A DNA stretch of 64,000 bases from Kitasatospora sp044457565 (GTDB lineage: Bacteria; Actinomycetota; Actinomycetes; Streptomycetales; Streptomycetaceae), in assembly GCF_044457565.1 (NCBI RefSeq), contig NZ_JBITGZ010000002.1, forward strand, positions 62,001 to 126,000, given 5' to 3'. A program made the translations under genes and the position numbers. Shown in pieces: positions 19,268-29,010 of the stretch; the stretch's first letter is position 1; each line of letters begins with the position of its first letter. Below the pieces are notes generated by a model. It saw only the letters and a program-made list of their open reading frames with translations, ran no database searches and was not told the DNA's origin.

Positions 19268-19741
19268 CGGGGAGCACCAGGCCAGGCGTATGTGCCGCTG
19301 TCAATTCCGGCCGATATCGGGAGCTGATCTTCGGCCATTCCTCCCGCACCCGTCGGTGACCTGGGCCGGACCCCCGTGACCGGGCATCGGGGTGCTCCGC
19401 CGCCGCTCGGCCCGGCCCCGCCGACGGACCGTCACCCGGTGTCCGCTAGGGTCTCGGTCGGCGGAAATCCGTCTCACATCGCAGGATCTTGACGGTCTGC
19501 TTCCAGCCAGACCTTTACGCAACCCGCACGGTCGACCACACTGAGTCCGGGCGGGACCGGTCGGGACTTGGGGGGATGGGGGCGTCGGGTGCGGCGAGAC
19601 ACGCACCGTACGGGCGCACGGAACTCCGGTCGTGATGTGTTCGACCGGAACCTCCGCCTCGGGACCGTCGGACAGGCCGGGGTCCGGCTTCGCACGGGAT
19701 CTCGTACCGGGATCCGCACTGAAACGAGGAAGTGAGTCCGG
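19268..19741. promoter_or_regulatory. Long 5' region of the small membrane protein gene
   Basis: These 474 bases lack a supported gene. A possible -10 (TAGGGT near 19447) would give a leader of about 290 bases. An imperfect GTCTG/CAGAC pair lies near 19494-19512. No riboswitch was recognised. Confidence 0.3.
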
Positions 19742-19936
19742 GTGGCACTCTCCGTCTCCGCGCTGGTCCTGTTCGGCATCGTCTGCCTGATCTTCATCCG
19801 CAACAAGCAGATGAAGCTCGGCCACGCCGTGCTGGCCGCGCTCTTCGGCTTCATGCTCAACCAGACCACGGCCGCCAAGCCCATCCAGGACTTCCTGAGC
19901 CAGCTGGCCAAGAGTATCTCCGGCATCGCCAGCTGA
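19742..19936 (+). CDS. Small two-helix membrane protein, unknown
   Basis: The 64-residue product (GTG start, GAGGAAG upstream at 19725-19732) has a helix at residues 3-20, a short basic turn (RNKQMK), a second helix at 26-44 and an amphipathic tail. I do not recognise a named family. The unusually long upstream leader suggests regulated expression. Confidence 0.6.
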   Translation: MALSVSALVLFGIVCLIFIRNKQMKLGHAVLAALFGFMLNQTTAAKPIQDFLSQLAKSISGIAS

Positions 19937-20079
19937 CCGGCCTGACGGTGACCGCGTGACCGTAACGGCCTGACCGGACCGGCCTCACCCGCCGGGCCGG
20001 CCGGTGCACCGGCCGCCGGTACCAGGTCGGTTCACCAGCCGTCGGCCCGTCGGCCGTCCGGCACGGGTGAACGGCCGGC

Positions 20080-20871
20080 TCACTGACCGGCGCGCCGCGC
20101 GTGCCGCCAGCGGCTGAACAGTTCGCGCGCCCGCATCCGCGTCCGCCCGCTCGCTGCGGGCCCGGGCTGCGCCGGCGCGACCACCGGCTCCGGCCGGTAC
20201 GGCGTGCTGCCCTCGGCCGTCAGCAGGACGAACAGCCGGGCCCAGCAGAGCCGCTCGCCGCGCGGCCAGTGCAGCGCGCGCAGCGCCGCCGACGCGCGCT
20301 CGGACACCTCGCCGTTGATCCGCACCTCGGCGACGTCGTCCCCGGCCTTGCCGCCGAGGAACAGCTTGACGCCGCCCAGCTGCGTTCCGGCCAGCTCCGG
20401 CAGCAGGGCGGGCCCGAGTGCGGGCAGCAGCTCGTTCTCGGCCAGCCACTGGCTCAGCCGCTCCCGGCCGAACCCGAAGACCGCGGCCGGGCCCTGGACG
20501 GCGTGCCAGCCCGGCAGCTCCCGCGGCCGGTAGTGGTCGCCGTGCTCGCCGCGCCGCTCCTGGAGCTCCACCACGGTCGCCGCGGTGGTGGTCGCCCACA
20601 TCCGTACGGCGTTGGCGAGCTTCTCCTCCTCGGTCTTGCCGAGTCCGGCCGCGCAGTCCCAGATCACCGGGGCCTCGGCCCGGCCCAGGTGCAGGACGAA
20701 GCCGAGGTCCACATGGCCGGCCCCGTCCTGCCCCGGGTGCTCCCGGACGGCCACCGCGGTGGTGCCCGGACCGCGGACCACGCTGCCGTCGATGGTGAAC
20801 TCCCGCCCGTAGCGCGCCATCTCCCGGACCACGTTGCGCTGAATGACGTCCAGTCGGTCCTGGGGACGCAC
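20080..20871 (-). CDS. Conserved hypothetical protein (DUF6348-like)
   Basis: The 263-residue soluble protein has a beta-rich N-terminal half with VIWDCAAGLGKTEEEKLANAV and a WHAVQGPAAVFGFG segment that resemble an uncharacterised actinobacterial family; the end is basic and low-complexity. I choose GTG at 20871 because GAGGAG lies 9 bases upstream; the longer frame from 20886 would place that ribosome site inside the gene. No enzymatic motif is visible. Confidence 0.62.
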   Translation of the reverse strand: MRPQDRLDVIQRNVVREMARYGREFTIDGSVVRGPGTTAVAVREHPGQDGAGHVDLGFVLHLGRAEAPVIWDCAAGLGKTEEEKLANAVRMWATTTAATVVELQERRGEHGDHYRPRELPGWHAVQGPAAVFGFGRERLSQWLAENELLPALGPALLPELAGTQLGGVKLFLGGKAGDDVAEVRINGEVSERASAALRALHWPRGERLCWARLFVLLTAEGSTPYRPEPVVAPAQPGPAASGRTRMRARELFSRWRHARRAGQ

Positions 20872-20987
20872 GGGGGTACTCCTCACCCTTGAGAGTCGGA
20901 CACTCGATCCGCTGTCCGATTGCTCTCGAACTTCCGTTTGACGCCAGCGAGGCTATCGGGCCGGGAGGTCCACGGGGAAACCGTCCG

Positions 20988-21383
20988 TCAGGTGTCCGTC
21001 GCCAGCCACTCCTGGAGCTCGATCAGGTTCCCCTCGGGGTCCGCCAGGTACGCCACCTTCAGCCGGCCCCACTGCACCTGCGGCTCCGTCAACAGCTCGT
21101 ACCCCCGCGCGGCCACCCGCGCCGCCGCCGCGTCCACGCTCTCGACCTTCAGCACCACCAGCGCCCGTACGCCCTGCGCCGCGGACCCGAGCCCGTCCGG
21201 CAGCGCCTGCGCGAAGTGCTCCCGCTGCTGGAGCGTCACGGCCGCGGCGCCGCTCGGCGGGCTGAGCTTGCCGTACGGCCCGCTCTCGTCGTCCACCTGC
21301 GGCGTCAGCCCGAGCACGTCCCGGTAGAACCGGAAGCAACTGCCGAAGTCCTCCACCAGCAGCCGTACTTGCGTGAGTTCCAT
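20988..21383 (-). CDS. VOC/glyoxalase superfamily protein
   Basis: The 131-residue protein has the paired beta-alpha-beta-beta-beta units of the vicinal oxygen chelate fold: VRLLVEDFGSCFRFYRDVLGL at the start and AYLADPEGNLIELQEW at the end, with the metal-ligand glutamate in NLIELQEW. Members include glyoxalase I, dioxygenases and drug-binding resistance proteins. The substrate is unknown. ATG at 21383 follows GGGGAGG. Confidence 0.86.
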   Translation of the reverse strand: MELTQVRLLVEDFGSCFRFYRDVLGLTPQVDDESGPYGKLSPPSGAAAVTLQQREHFAQALPDGLGSAAQGVRALVVLKVESVDAAAARVAARGYELLTEPQVQWGRLKVAYLADPEGNLIELQEWLATDT

Positions 21384-21528
21384 GTCTGCCTCCCCGAGAT
21401 GTCCTGTTGCGGGCGAGAGCCTACTGCGGGGCGGGGGAGGGGCGACGGGGTGGCTCACCTGGGTAGCGCATTGTTCGGATGTATACCAGTTTGGGTAGTG
21501 CAATCATCGGCCCGCGCAGGAGAGACCC

Positions 21529-22065
21529 ATGGCCCGCACCACCCTGACGTCCGCTCCGCTCGTCCTCGCGCCGGACACCGCCGGCCTGGTCGCGGAGATC
21601 GAGGCCTACCTCGCCTCGCTGCCCGCCCCCGCCCGCACTCCGGCCCCCTACGTCTGCCCGCTCGGCAGCGTGCTCCAGCCCTGGAACGCCGGCTACCCGC
21701 TGCCCGGCCCCACCCTGCTGGAGCGGGTCCTGCGCCGGCCCTCCCGCCCCGCGCCGGTGACCGCGGCCGGTCATCTGCGGCTCGCCTCGCGGTACATCGC
21801 GGCGCACGGCTGGCTCCAGGGTGCGATGTGGGACTCCGCCGGCCGGGTCTGCCTGCTCGGCGCCCAGGCCGCCGTCCTGGCGCACGGCTACGGCACGCCG
21901 GCCACCGTCCAGAGCGCCCGGGTCCAGGTGATGGAGGTCCTGCACGCCACCGGCCGGCCGGCGTCCTCCCCCGACGACTACAACGACCGGCCCACCACCC
22001 GTCAGGCCGACATCCACCAACTGTTGGAGCGCGCCGCCGCCCGCGCGCGCTCCCTGGGCCTGTGA
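21529..22065 (+). CDS. Hypothetical protein (DUF6197-like)
   Basis: The 178-residue protein has a central GWLQGAMWDSAGRVCLLGA segment typical of an uncharacterised actinobacterial family, and a C-terminal DDYNDRPTTRQADIHQLLERA helix. Function unknown. ATG at 21529 follows AGGAGAG. It is divergent from the VOC gene. Confidence 0.68.
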   Translation: MARTTLTSAPLVLAPDTAGLVAEIEAYLASLPAPARTPAPYVCPLGSVLQPWNAGYPLPGPTLLERVLRRPSRPAPVTAAGHLRLASRYIAAHGWLQGAMWDSAGRVCLLGAQAAVLAHGYGTPATVQSARVQVMEVLHATGRPASSPDDYNDRPTTRQADIHQLLERAAARARSLGL

Positions 22066-22130
22066 CCGGACGCCCGCCCACCCGGGGAACCGACTGCCCG
22101 GAGCCGCTGACCGCCCGTCGGACATGCGAA

Positions 22131-22168
22131 AGAGGCCCGGCCCGGGGTGCACCCCGGGCCGGGCCTCT
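22131..22168. terminator. Perfect 18-bp hairpin
   Basis: AGAGGCCCGGCCCGGGGT and its complement flank a 2-base loop between the DUF6197-like gene and the convergent tRNA-Gly gene, so it can end both transcripts. Confidence 0.88.
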
Positions 22169-22173
22169 GACGT

Positions 22174-22247
22174 TGGAGCGGGCGACGAGAATCGAACTCG
22201 CGTGACTAGTTTGGAAGACTAGGGCTCTACCATTGAGCTACGCCCGC
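22174..22247 (-). tRNA. tRNA-Gly (anticodon TCC)
   Basis: A full cloverleaf: acceptor GCGGGCG/CGCCCGC, anticodon stem CTAGT/ACTAG with loop CTTCCAA, T-arm loop TTCGATT. The discriminator is T and CCA is encoded at 22174-22176. Confidence 0.95.
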
Positions 22248-22423
22248 GTGCGCGCCTGCCGACTGCACGCACCCCGCGACCGCTGCCGGTCGTGAGGACG
22301 GGGTTCAGCGTACCTGGTCCGGTCGGTTTCGTGCACACCGCTTCGGGTCGAGTGGTGTCGGGCGAGCGTCGGATATGTCGGCGAGCCGTGGGGGCCCGGC
22401 GTGTACGCTTCCTCTCGGCACCA

Positions 22424-22497
22424 CGGGGTGTGGCGCAGTTTGGTAGCGCGTCCGCTTTGGGAGCGGAAGGCCGTCGGTTCGAATCCGGTCACCCCGA
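22424..22497 (+). tRNA. tRNA-Pro (anticodon TGG)
   Basis: A full cloverleaf: acceptor CGGGGTG/CACCCCG, anticodon stem TCCGC/GCGGA with loop TTTGGGA, T-loop TTCGAAT. The discriminator is A and CCA is not encoded. It is divergent from the tRNA-Gly gene. Confidence 0.95.
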
Positions 22498-22620
22498 CAG
22501 TGCGGCAGGGTCTCGTCTGGTGGACGGGGCCCTGTTGGCGTTCCGGGCGACGGTCGTGCAAGGTGGAATGTTGATTCTTCACCAACCTTCCCCGAGTCGC
22601 ACCGATCCGCTGGAGTTCCG

Positions 22621-24111
22621 ATGCCCACGCCCGACCGTACCGTTCCCCCGCGCCGGGGGCTGAACCCCAAGGTCGCGGTCGGTGCGGTGTTCGTGGCTGC
22701 GCTGTTCATGACGATCATGGACACCACGATCGTCAACGTGGCCCTGCCCTCGATCGGGCGGCAGTTCGCCACCGACCCGGCCGGCGTCGGCGTGGTCAAC
22801 GTCGGTTACCTGCTCGCCCTCGCCGTCTTCGTCCCGCTCTCCGGCTGGCTGGCGGACCGGATCGGCACCCGGCCGGTCTTCCTGGGCGCCCTCGCGCTGT
22901 TCACCGTCGCCTCCCTGCTCTGCGGCGCCGCCGACTCCCTGACCCAGCTGACGCTCTACCGGATCCTGCAGGGCGCGGCCGGCGGACTGCTCACCCCGGT
23001 CGGGATGACCATGCTGTTCCACGCCTTCCCGCAGCAGGAGCGGATGCGGGCCACCCGCATCCTGATGCTCCCCACCGCCGTCGCCCCGGCGCTCGGCCCG
23101 GTGCTCGGCGGCTGGCTGGTGGACGGCTGGTCCTGGCACTGGGTCTTCATCGTCAACGCGCCGGTGGGGATCGCCGCCCTCGTCTTCGGCCTGCTGTTCC
23201 TCCCCGACTTCCGCACCGGGCACGCCGGACGCTTCGACGCCGCCGGCTTCCTGCTCTCCGCCACCGGTTTCGGTCTGGCGATGTACGCGCTCTCCGAGGG
23301 CGCCGGCCAGGGCTGGGGGAGCGCCCGGATCCTGCTGCCCGCCGTACTCGGCGTGCTCGCGCTGGTGGCCCTGGTGGTGGTCGAGCTGCGCCGGCCCGAG
23401 CCGCTGCTGGACCTGCGGCTGTTCGGCGACCGGCTGTTCCGGTCCGTCAACCTGCTCTCGCTCTCCTCCGGCGCGGCCTTCCTCGGCATGCTCTACCTCT
23501 TCCCGCTGCTGATGCAGGACGCGCTGGGCATGGACGCCCTGCACAGCGGGCTGATGGTGTTCCCCGAGGCGATCGGTGTGATGATCGCCAGCCAGCTGTC
23601 CGGTCTGCTCTACCCGCGGGTGGGCCCGCGCCGGATCCTCATCGCCGGCTGCACCGTGGTGGCCGGCTGCCTGGCGCTGATGGCGACGATCACGCCGGAG
23701 AGCAACCTCTGGGCCGTACGCGGCCTGTTGTTCGTCACCGGGTTCGCAATGTCGCACGTCTTCATGCCCTCCCAGACGGCCGCGTTCGCGACCGTCCCGG
23801 CCCGGTCCACCGGCGCCGCCTCCACCCTCTACAACGCGCAGCGCCAGCTCGGCGCCGCGCTGGGGGTGGCCGTCCTCGGCACCGTGCTGACCGCCCTCGG
23901 GACGGTCTCCACGAATGCGGCGGGTACGCCCGTGGCGAACCTCGCGGCCTACCGGACGGCCTTCCTGGTCGCGGCCGCGCTGGCCCTGGTGGCGGCCGCG
24001 ATCTCCTTCTCCGTCCGGGATTCCGACGCCGCGGCGACCATGCGGCCGGCCCCCGGGGGCCCGTCCGAGCCCGCGCCCGAGGCCCCCGGGAGGGCTCCGG
24101 CGAGCCTCTGA
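22621..24111 (+). CDS. MFS multidrug efflux transporter (DHA2, EmrB/QacA type)
   Basis: The 496-residue protein has 14 predicted helices. MDTTIVNVALP in helix 1 is the DHA2 motif D, GWLADRIGTRP between helices 2 and 3 is motif A, and ALGPVLGGWL in helix 5 is the antiporter motif C. It should export drugs or metabolites in exchange for protons. ATG at 22621. No regulator is adjacent, so the substrate cannot be predicted. It directly precedes tig but is not part of that conserved block. Confidence 0.9.
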   Translation: MPTPDRTVPPRRGLNPKVAVGAVFVAALFMTIMDTTIVNVALPSIGRQFATDPAGVGVVNVGYLLALAVFVPLSGWLADRIGTRPVFLGALALFTVASLLCGAADSLTQLTLYRILQGAAGGLLTPVGMTMLFHAFPQQERMRATRILMLPTAVAPALGPVLGGWLVDGWSWHWVFIVNAPVGIAALVFGLLFLPDFRTGHAGRFDAAGFLLSATGFGLAMYALSEGAGQGWGSARILLPAVLGVLALVALVVVELRRPEPLLDLRLFGDRLFRSVNLLSLSSGAAFLGMLYLFPLLMQDALGMDALHSGLMVFPEAIGVMIASQLSGLLYPRVGPRRILIAGCTVVAGCLALMATITPESNLWAVRGLLFVTGFAMSHVFMPSQTAAFATVPARSTGAASTLYNAQRQLGAALGVAVLGTVLTALGTVSTNAAGTPVANLAAYRTAFLVAAALALVAAAISFSVRDSDAAATMRPAPGGPSEPAPEAPGRAPASL

Positions 24112-24359
24112 GCGGCGCTCGGCGGCGGCGTCCTGGCGTCCGCCTTTCGTGGTACCGGTAGGATGGGTCGCTGGCGGTAGTCCCTGTGGTGTGCACGCAG
24201 GTCAACCGCACGAGGGCGAGGAGTCACGCTCACCGTCCACCCCCAACGGGAGATGCAGCTCCAACCGCCCATCGCCCGTCTCGCCCGACCCGACCGGCCC
24301 GTACCGGCCGCCGGGAACGGCGGAGGCAACCTGACCGCAAGCCCCTAGGAGACCTAACC

Positions 24360-25739
24360 GTGAAGAGCGCCGTCGAGACTCTGAACCCGACCCGGGTTCG
24401 ACTCACCATCGAGGTGCCCTTCGAGGAGCTCAAGCCCAGCCTCGACGCGGCGTACAAGAAGATCAACCAGCAGGTCTCGGTCCCGGGCTTCCGCAAGGGC
24501 AAGATCCCGAACCGTGTCATCGACCAGCGTTTCGGTCGTGGCGCCGTGCTGGAGGAGGCCGTCAACGACGCGCTTCCGCGCTTCTACACGCAGGCCGTCG
24601 ACGAGGGCAAGATCGAGGTCCTCGGACAGCCCGACATCACCGACATCGAGGGTGTCGAGAAGATCGCCGACGGTGGTGACCTCAAGTTCACCGCCGAGGT
24701 CGACATCCGCCCGGAGATCACCCTCCCCGACTTCTCCGAGATCTCGGTGACGGTCGACCCGATCGTCGTCTCCGACGAGGACGTCGACAAGTCCCTGGAG
24801 CAGCTGCGCGAGCGCTTCTCCTCGGTCAAGGACGTCGAGCGCGCCGCCGCCGCCGGTGACATCGTGGTCGTCGACCTCGAGGCCAAGGTCGACGGCGAGG
24901 TGCCGGACGACGGCACCGCCGCCGGTGTCAGCTACGAGATCGGCTCCGGCCGCCTCATCGACGGCATCGACGACGCCGTGATCGGCCTCGCCGCCGGTGG
25001 CACCGCGACCTTCAGCACCGAGCTCAAGGGCGGCACGCAGGCGGGCAAGACCTCCGAGGTCACCGTCACCGTGACCGCCGTCCAGGAGAAGGAGCTGCCG
25101 GAGCTGGACGACGAGTTCGCCCAGCTGGCCAGCGAGTTCGACACCCTGGAGGAGCTGCGTGGCGACTCCCGCAAGCGCCTCGAGCGCATGAAGGAGTTCG
25201 ACCAGGCCACCCAGGCCCAGGAGAAGGTCCTGGACGAGCTGCTCTCCAAGGTCGAGATGGAGTACCCGGAGAAGCTCCTCAAGGACGAGATCCAGACCCG
25301 TCGCCACAACCTCGAGCACCACCAGCTCGAGCCGATGGGCCTGACCCTGGAGGCCTACCTCGCCACCCAGGACAAGTCCGTCGAGGACTTCGAGGCGGAG
25401 ACCGAGGAGCAGGCGAAGAAGGGCATCAAGACCCAGTTCGTGCTGGACCAGATCGTCGGCAACGAGGAGCTGGGCGTCAACCAGGAGGAGCTCACCGAGC
25501 ACCTCATCCGCCGTGCCGCCGGCTCGGGCCTGACCCCGGACCAGTTCGCGCAGCAGGTCGTCCAGGGTGGCCAGGTGCCGCTGCTGGTCGGCGAGGTGGC
25601 CCGCGGCAAGGCGCTGGCCCTGGTCGTCGAGAGCGCCAAGGTGGTCGACACCGAGGGCAACGAGATCAACTTCGACGACGACGAGACCGACGAGTCGGGC
25701 GAGACCGTCGAGGCCGCCGCCGAGACCACCGAGGCCTGA
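24360..25739 (+). CDS. tig: Trigger factor (ribosome-bound chaperone)
   Basis: The 459-residue protein binds the ribosome exit tunnel near L23 and shields nascent chains; it also has a peptidyl-prolyl isomerase domain. The ribosome-docking signature VPGFRKGKIP is at residues 40-49. The PPIase domain (about 150-245) and the helical arms follow. The acidic tail (EINFDDDETDESGE) is common in actinobacteria. GTG at 24360 follows AGGAG at 24347-24351. It starts the tig-clpP1-clpP2-clpX cluster but is separated from clpP1 by a terminator. Confidence 0.96.
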   Translation: MKSAVETLNPTRVRLTIEVPFEELKPSLDAAYKKINQQVSVPGFRKGKIPNRVIDQRFGRGAVLEEAVNDALPRFYTQAVDEGKIEVLGQPDITDIEGVEKIADGGDLKFTAEVDIRPEITLPDFSEISVTVDPIVVSDEDVDKSLEQLRERFSSVKDVERAAAAGDIVVVDLEAKVDGEVPDDGTAAGVSYEIGSGRLIDGIDDAVIGLAAGGTATFSTELKGGTQAGKTSEVTVTVTAVQEKELPELDDEFAQLASEFDTLEELRGDSRKRLERMKEFDQATQAQEKVLDELLSKVEMEYPEKLLKDEIQTRRHNLEHHQLEPMGLTLEAYLATQDKSVEDFEAETEEQAKKGIKTQFVLDQIVGNEELGVNQEELTEHLIRRAAGSGLTPDQFAQQVVQGGQVPLLVGEVARGKALALVVESAKVVDTEGNEINFDDDETDESGETVEAAAETTEA

Positions 25740-25762
25740 CCTCCCCGGTAGTGTGACGCAGC

Positions 25763-25802
25763 CAGTGGGCCCGGACGCCGTACGCGGTGTCCGGGCCCAC
25801 TG
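25763..25802 (+). terminator. Hairpin terminator after tig
   Basis: CAGTGGGCCCGGAC pairs with GTCCGGGCCCACTG around a short inner stem, 23 bases after the tig stop. Confidence 0.85.
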
Positions 25803-26065
25803 TCGTACCCCACCGCGGTACGCCGCCGGCTACCCCGCCCGGGTACCCGCCGGGCCCGTACGGGGCCGCCGAGGGCCGCTCGGCGGGCCCGCCGCGGCGC
25901 CCGTGACCCTGCGCTCACAGCGAACAGTTCTGCGTGGGGGATTCTGCGGCCCGGCCTGCGCGTTAGGGTCCTTGGACAGCGACATTCACGCAGTGATATC
26001 TCAAAGCTGTGCGACAAAGTGACGGCCGTGGAGCGACCGTCCAAATCGACTGAGCAGGTGGCTAA
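25803..26065 (+). promoter_or_regulatory. clpP1P2 upstream region
   Basis: No gene is supported in these 263 bases. AGCGAAC at 25918-25924 equals one half of the ClgR operator (GTTCGC-N-GCGAAC), and CTGCGCT just upstream is a weak partner with a 3-base spacer. ClgR activates clpP1P2 in streptomycetes. Assignment is tentative. Confidence 0.3.
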
Positions 26066-26704
26066 GTGACGTTCCCGCAGATGCAGATGCCTGGCCTGAT
26101 GGCGCCGCACGCCGCCGCTGGTGACGTGCTCGGCGGCCTGGGCGACCAGGTCTACAACCGGCTCCTGAACGAGCGGATCATCTTCCTCGGCCAGCAGGTC
26201 GACGACGACATCGCCAACAAGATCACCGCCCAGCTGCTGCTGCTGGCAGCCGACCCGGACAAGGACATCTACCTCTACATCAACTCCCCGGGCGGCTCGA
26301 TCACGGCCGGCATGGCGATCTACGACACCATGCAGTACATCAAGAACGACGTGGTCACCATCGCGATGGGTATGGCCGCCTCGATGGGCCAGTTCCTGCT
26401 GACGGCCGGCGCCAAGGGCAAGCGCTTCTCGCTGCCGAACGCCAACATCCTGATGCACCAGCCCTCCGCGGGCCTCGGCGGCTCCGCCACCGACATCCGG
26501 ATCCAGGCCGAGCAGCTGCTGCGCACCAAGAAGCGGATGTCCGAGCTGATCGCCCAGCACAGCGGCCAGTCCTTCGAGCGGGTGACCGCGGACTCCGACC
26601 GCGACCGCTGGTTCACGCCGGAGGAGGCCAAGGAGTACGGCCTGATCGACTCGATCATGCACAGTGCCGCGGACGTCCCCGGCGGCGGCGGCACCGGCGC
26701 CTGA
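26066..26704 (+). CDS. clpP1: ATP-dependent Clp protease proteolytic subunit 1
   Basis: The 212-residue serine peptidase has its nucleophile S106 (GMAASMGQ), H131 (LMHQP) and the aspartate near 176 (ADSDRDRW). ClpP1 and ClpP2 form a mixed tetradecamer that degrades proteins unfolded by ClpX or ClpC. A short propeptide (about 15 residues) is expected to be cleaved. GTG at 26066 has only a weak ribosome site. It is followed by clpP2 after 53 bases, a typical operon. Confidence 0.96.
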   Translation: MTFPQMQMPGLMAPHAAAGDVLGGLGDQVYNRLLNERIIFLGQQVDDDIANKITAQLLLLAADPDKDIYLYINSPGGSITAGMAIYDTMQYIKNDVVTIAMGMAASMGQFLLTAGAKGKRFSLPNANILMHQPSAGLGGSATDIRIQAEQLLRTKKRMSELIAQHSGQSFERVTADSDRDRWFTPEEAKEYGLIDSIMHSAADVPGGGGTGA

Positions 26705-26757
26705 GCGCGGCCGGCAGCAGACTCCCAGACCGTACGCTTCGGAGGACAGAACACCCC

Positions 26758-27414
26758 ATGAACACGCCCCAGACGCCCCGCGGCGAGTACTACGGCGCCC
26801 GCGCCGAAGGCCGTTACATCGTCCCGCGCTTCGTCGAGCGCACCTCGCAGGGCATCCGCGAGTACGACCCGTACGCCAAGCTGTTCGAGGAGCGCATCAT
26901 CTTCCTCGGCTCGCAGGTGGACGATGTCTCCGCGAACGACATCATGGCCCAGCTGCTCTGCCTGGAGTCGATGGACCCGGACCGCGAGATCCAGATGTAC
27001 ATCAACTCGCCCGGTGGCTCCTTCACGGCGCTCACCGCCATCTACGACACCATGCAGTACGTCAAGCCCGACATCACCACCGTCTGCATGGGCCAGGCGG
27101 CCTCGGCGGCGGCCGTGCTGCTCGCGGCCGGCACGCCCGGCAAGCGCATGGCGCTGCCGAACGCCCGGATCCTGATCCACCAGCCGTACACCGAGACCGG
27201 CCGCGGCCAGGTGTCCGACCTGGAGATCCAGGCCAGGGAGATCTTCCGGATGCGCGAGCAGCTGGAGGAGATGCTCTCCAAGCACTCCAACAAGCCGGTC
27301 GAGCAGGTCCGCGACGACATCGAGCGCGACAAGATCCTGACGGCCGAGGAGGCCCTGGAGTACGGGCTGATCGACCAGATCATCTCCACCCGCAAGACCT
27401 CGCTGACGGACTGA
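26758..27414 (+). CDS. clpP2: ATP-dependent Clp protease proteolytic subunit 2
   Basis: The 218-residue partner of ClpP1 has nucleophile S116 (GQAASAAAVLL), H141 (LIHQP) and an aspartate in DDIERDK. The N-terminal extension (about 35 residues before the YAKLFEERII core) fits the longer ClpP2 type. ATG at 26758 follows CGGAGG. It is co-transcribed with clpP1, and a hairpin after the stop separates it from clpX. Confidence 0.96.
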   Translation: MNTPQTPRGEYYGARAEGRYIVPRFVERTSQGIREYDPYAKLFEERIIFLGSQVDDVSANDIMAQLLCLESMDPDREIQMYINSPGGSFTALTAIYDTMQYVKPDITTVCMGQAASAAAVLLAAGTPGKRMALPNARILIHQPYTETGRGQVSDLEIQAREIFRMREQLEEMLSKHSNKPVEQVRDDIERDKILTAEEALEYGLIDQIISTRKTSLTD

Positions 27415-27426
27415 CGTCGGCGGCTC

Positions 27427-27465
27427 GGGGCGGGGCGTACGCGAAAGTGACGTACGCCCCGCCCC
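27427..27465 (+). terminator. Hairpin after clpP2
   Basis: GGGGCGGGGCGTAC pairs with GTACGCCCCGCCCC across an 11-base loop. The remaining 237 bases before clpX should hold the clpX promoter. Confidence 0.78.
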
Positions 27466-27702
27466 CGCCCGTTCCGGCCGGGCCGCTCGGCCCGGCACAA
27501 TTGAGTACGGGCTCATGCCCGGGCGACGGCATCTGTTCGGTATCAATTCGCCCAGGGCGTAGGGCAGACCTGCCGAACACAAGGGAATCACCGGCCCGGC
27601 AGAGTACCGTCGGATAGCGAGACCGACCGCCGACGGCGATACCGGTCCACAGCACCAGGCCCCGGAACCCCCGCGGGGCCCCTGGCGAAGGGGAAGCACC
27701 TC

Positions 27703-28992
27703 GTGGCACGCATCGGAGACGGTGGCGACCTGCTCAAGTGCTCGTTCTGCGGCAAGTCGCAGAAGCAGGTGAAGAAGCTGATCGCCGGGCCCGGCGTGTA
27801 CATCTGTGACGAGTGCATCGACCTGTGCAACGAGATCATCGAGGAGGAGCTCGCCGAGACCTCCGAGGTGCGCTTCGAGGAGCTCCCGAAGCCGCGCGAG
27901 ATCTACGAGTTCCTGGACCAGTACGTGGTCGGCCAGGACCTCGCGAAGAAGGCGCTGTCGGTCGCGGTGTACAACCACTACAAGCGCGTCCAGGCCGGCG
28001 AGGCGGGCCGCAGCGGCGGCAACGGCCGTGAGGACGCCATCGAGCTGGCGAAGTCCAACATCCTGCTGCTGGGCCCCACCGGCTCGGGCAAGACGCTGCT
28101 GGCGCAGACCCTGGCCCGGATGCTGAACGTGCCGTTCGCGATCGCGGACGCCACGGCGCTGACCGAGGCCGGTTACGTCGGCGAGGACGTCGAGAACATC
28201 CTGCTCAAGCTGATCCAGGCGGCGGACTACGACGTCAAGAAGGCCGAGACCGGGATCATCTACATCGACGAGATCGACAAGGTCGCCCGCAAGAGCGAGA
28301 ACCCGTCGATCACCCGCGATGTCTCGGGCGAGGGCGTCCAGCAGGCGCTGCTGAAGATCCTGGAGGGCACCACGGCCTCGGTGCCCCCGCAGGGCGGGCG
28401 CAAGCACCCGCACCAGGAGTTCATCCAGATCGACACCACCAACGTGCTGTTCATCGTGGGCGGCGCGTTCGCGGGCCTGGAACGGATCATCGAGGGCCGC
28501 GCGGGTGCCAAGGGCATCGGGTTCGGCGCCAACATCCGCTCCAAGCGGGAGTCGGACGCCAGCGACCACTTCCGCCAGGTGATGCCGGAGGACCTGGTGA
28601 AGTTCGGGATGATCCCCGAGTTCATCGGCCGGCTGCCGGTGATCACCAGCGTGCACAACCTGGACCGCGAGGCGCTGCTGCAGATCCTCACCGAGCCGAA
28701 GAACGCGCTGGTCAAGCAGTACCGCAAGCTCTTCGAACTGGACGGCGTGGAGCTGGAGTTCAGCCGCGACGCGCTGGAGGCCATCGCCGACCAGGCGATC
28801 CTGCGCGGTACCGGCGCCCGTGGACTGCGGGCCATCATGGAGGAGGTGCTGATGTCCGTGATGTACGAGGTGCCCTCGCGTCAGGACGTCGCCCGCGTGG
28901 TGGTCACCGGGGACGTCGTCTCCAAGCACGCGATCCCGACCCTCGTGCCGCGCGACATGATCAAGCGGGAGCGGCGCGAGAAGAGCGCCTGA
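27703..28992 (+). CDS. clpX: ATP-dependent Clp protease ATPase subunit ClpX
   Basis: The 429-residue AAA+ unfoldase has an N-terminal zinc domain with four cysteines (CSFCGKS and CDECIDLC), Walker A GPTGSGKT at residues 124-131, Walker B IIYIDEIDK and an IGF loop (KGIGFGAN) that docks on ClpP. It delivers tagged or folded substrates to ClpP1P2. GTG at 27703 follows GAAGGGGAAG. It has its own transcription unit, bounded by hairpins. Confidence 0.97.
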   Translation: MARIGDGGDLLKCSFCGKSQKQVKKLIAGPGVYICDECIDLCNEIIEEELAETSEVRFEELPKPREIYEFLDQYVVGQDLAKKALSVAVYNHYKRVQAGEAGRSGGNGREDAIELAKSNILLLGPTGSGKTLLAQTLARMLNVPFAIADATALTEAGYVGEDVENILLKLIQAADYDVKKAETGIIYIDEIDKVARKSENPSITRDVSGEGVQQALLKILEGTTASVPPQGGRKHPHQEFIQIDTTNVLFIVGGAFAGLERIIEGRAGAKGIGFGANIRSKRESDASDHFRQVMPEDLVKFGMIPEFIGRLPVITSVHNLDREALLQILTEPKNALVKQYRKLFELDGVELEFSRDALEAIADQAILRGTGARGLRAIMEEVLMSVMYEVPSRQDVARVVVTGDVVSKHAIPTLVPRDMIKRERREKSA

Positions 28993-29010
28993 GCCCCGCC
29001 CGCCAGGGCT

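Noticed and set aside
22174..22497. tRNA genes as integration site of the element
   Set aside because: Both tRNAs are intact, with no duplicated 3' ends and no integrase nearby; the element sits at 45.5-57.7 kb and uses a protein-coding target.
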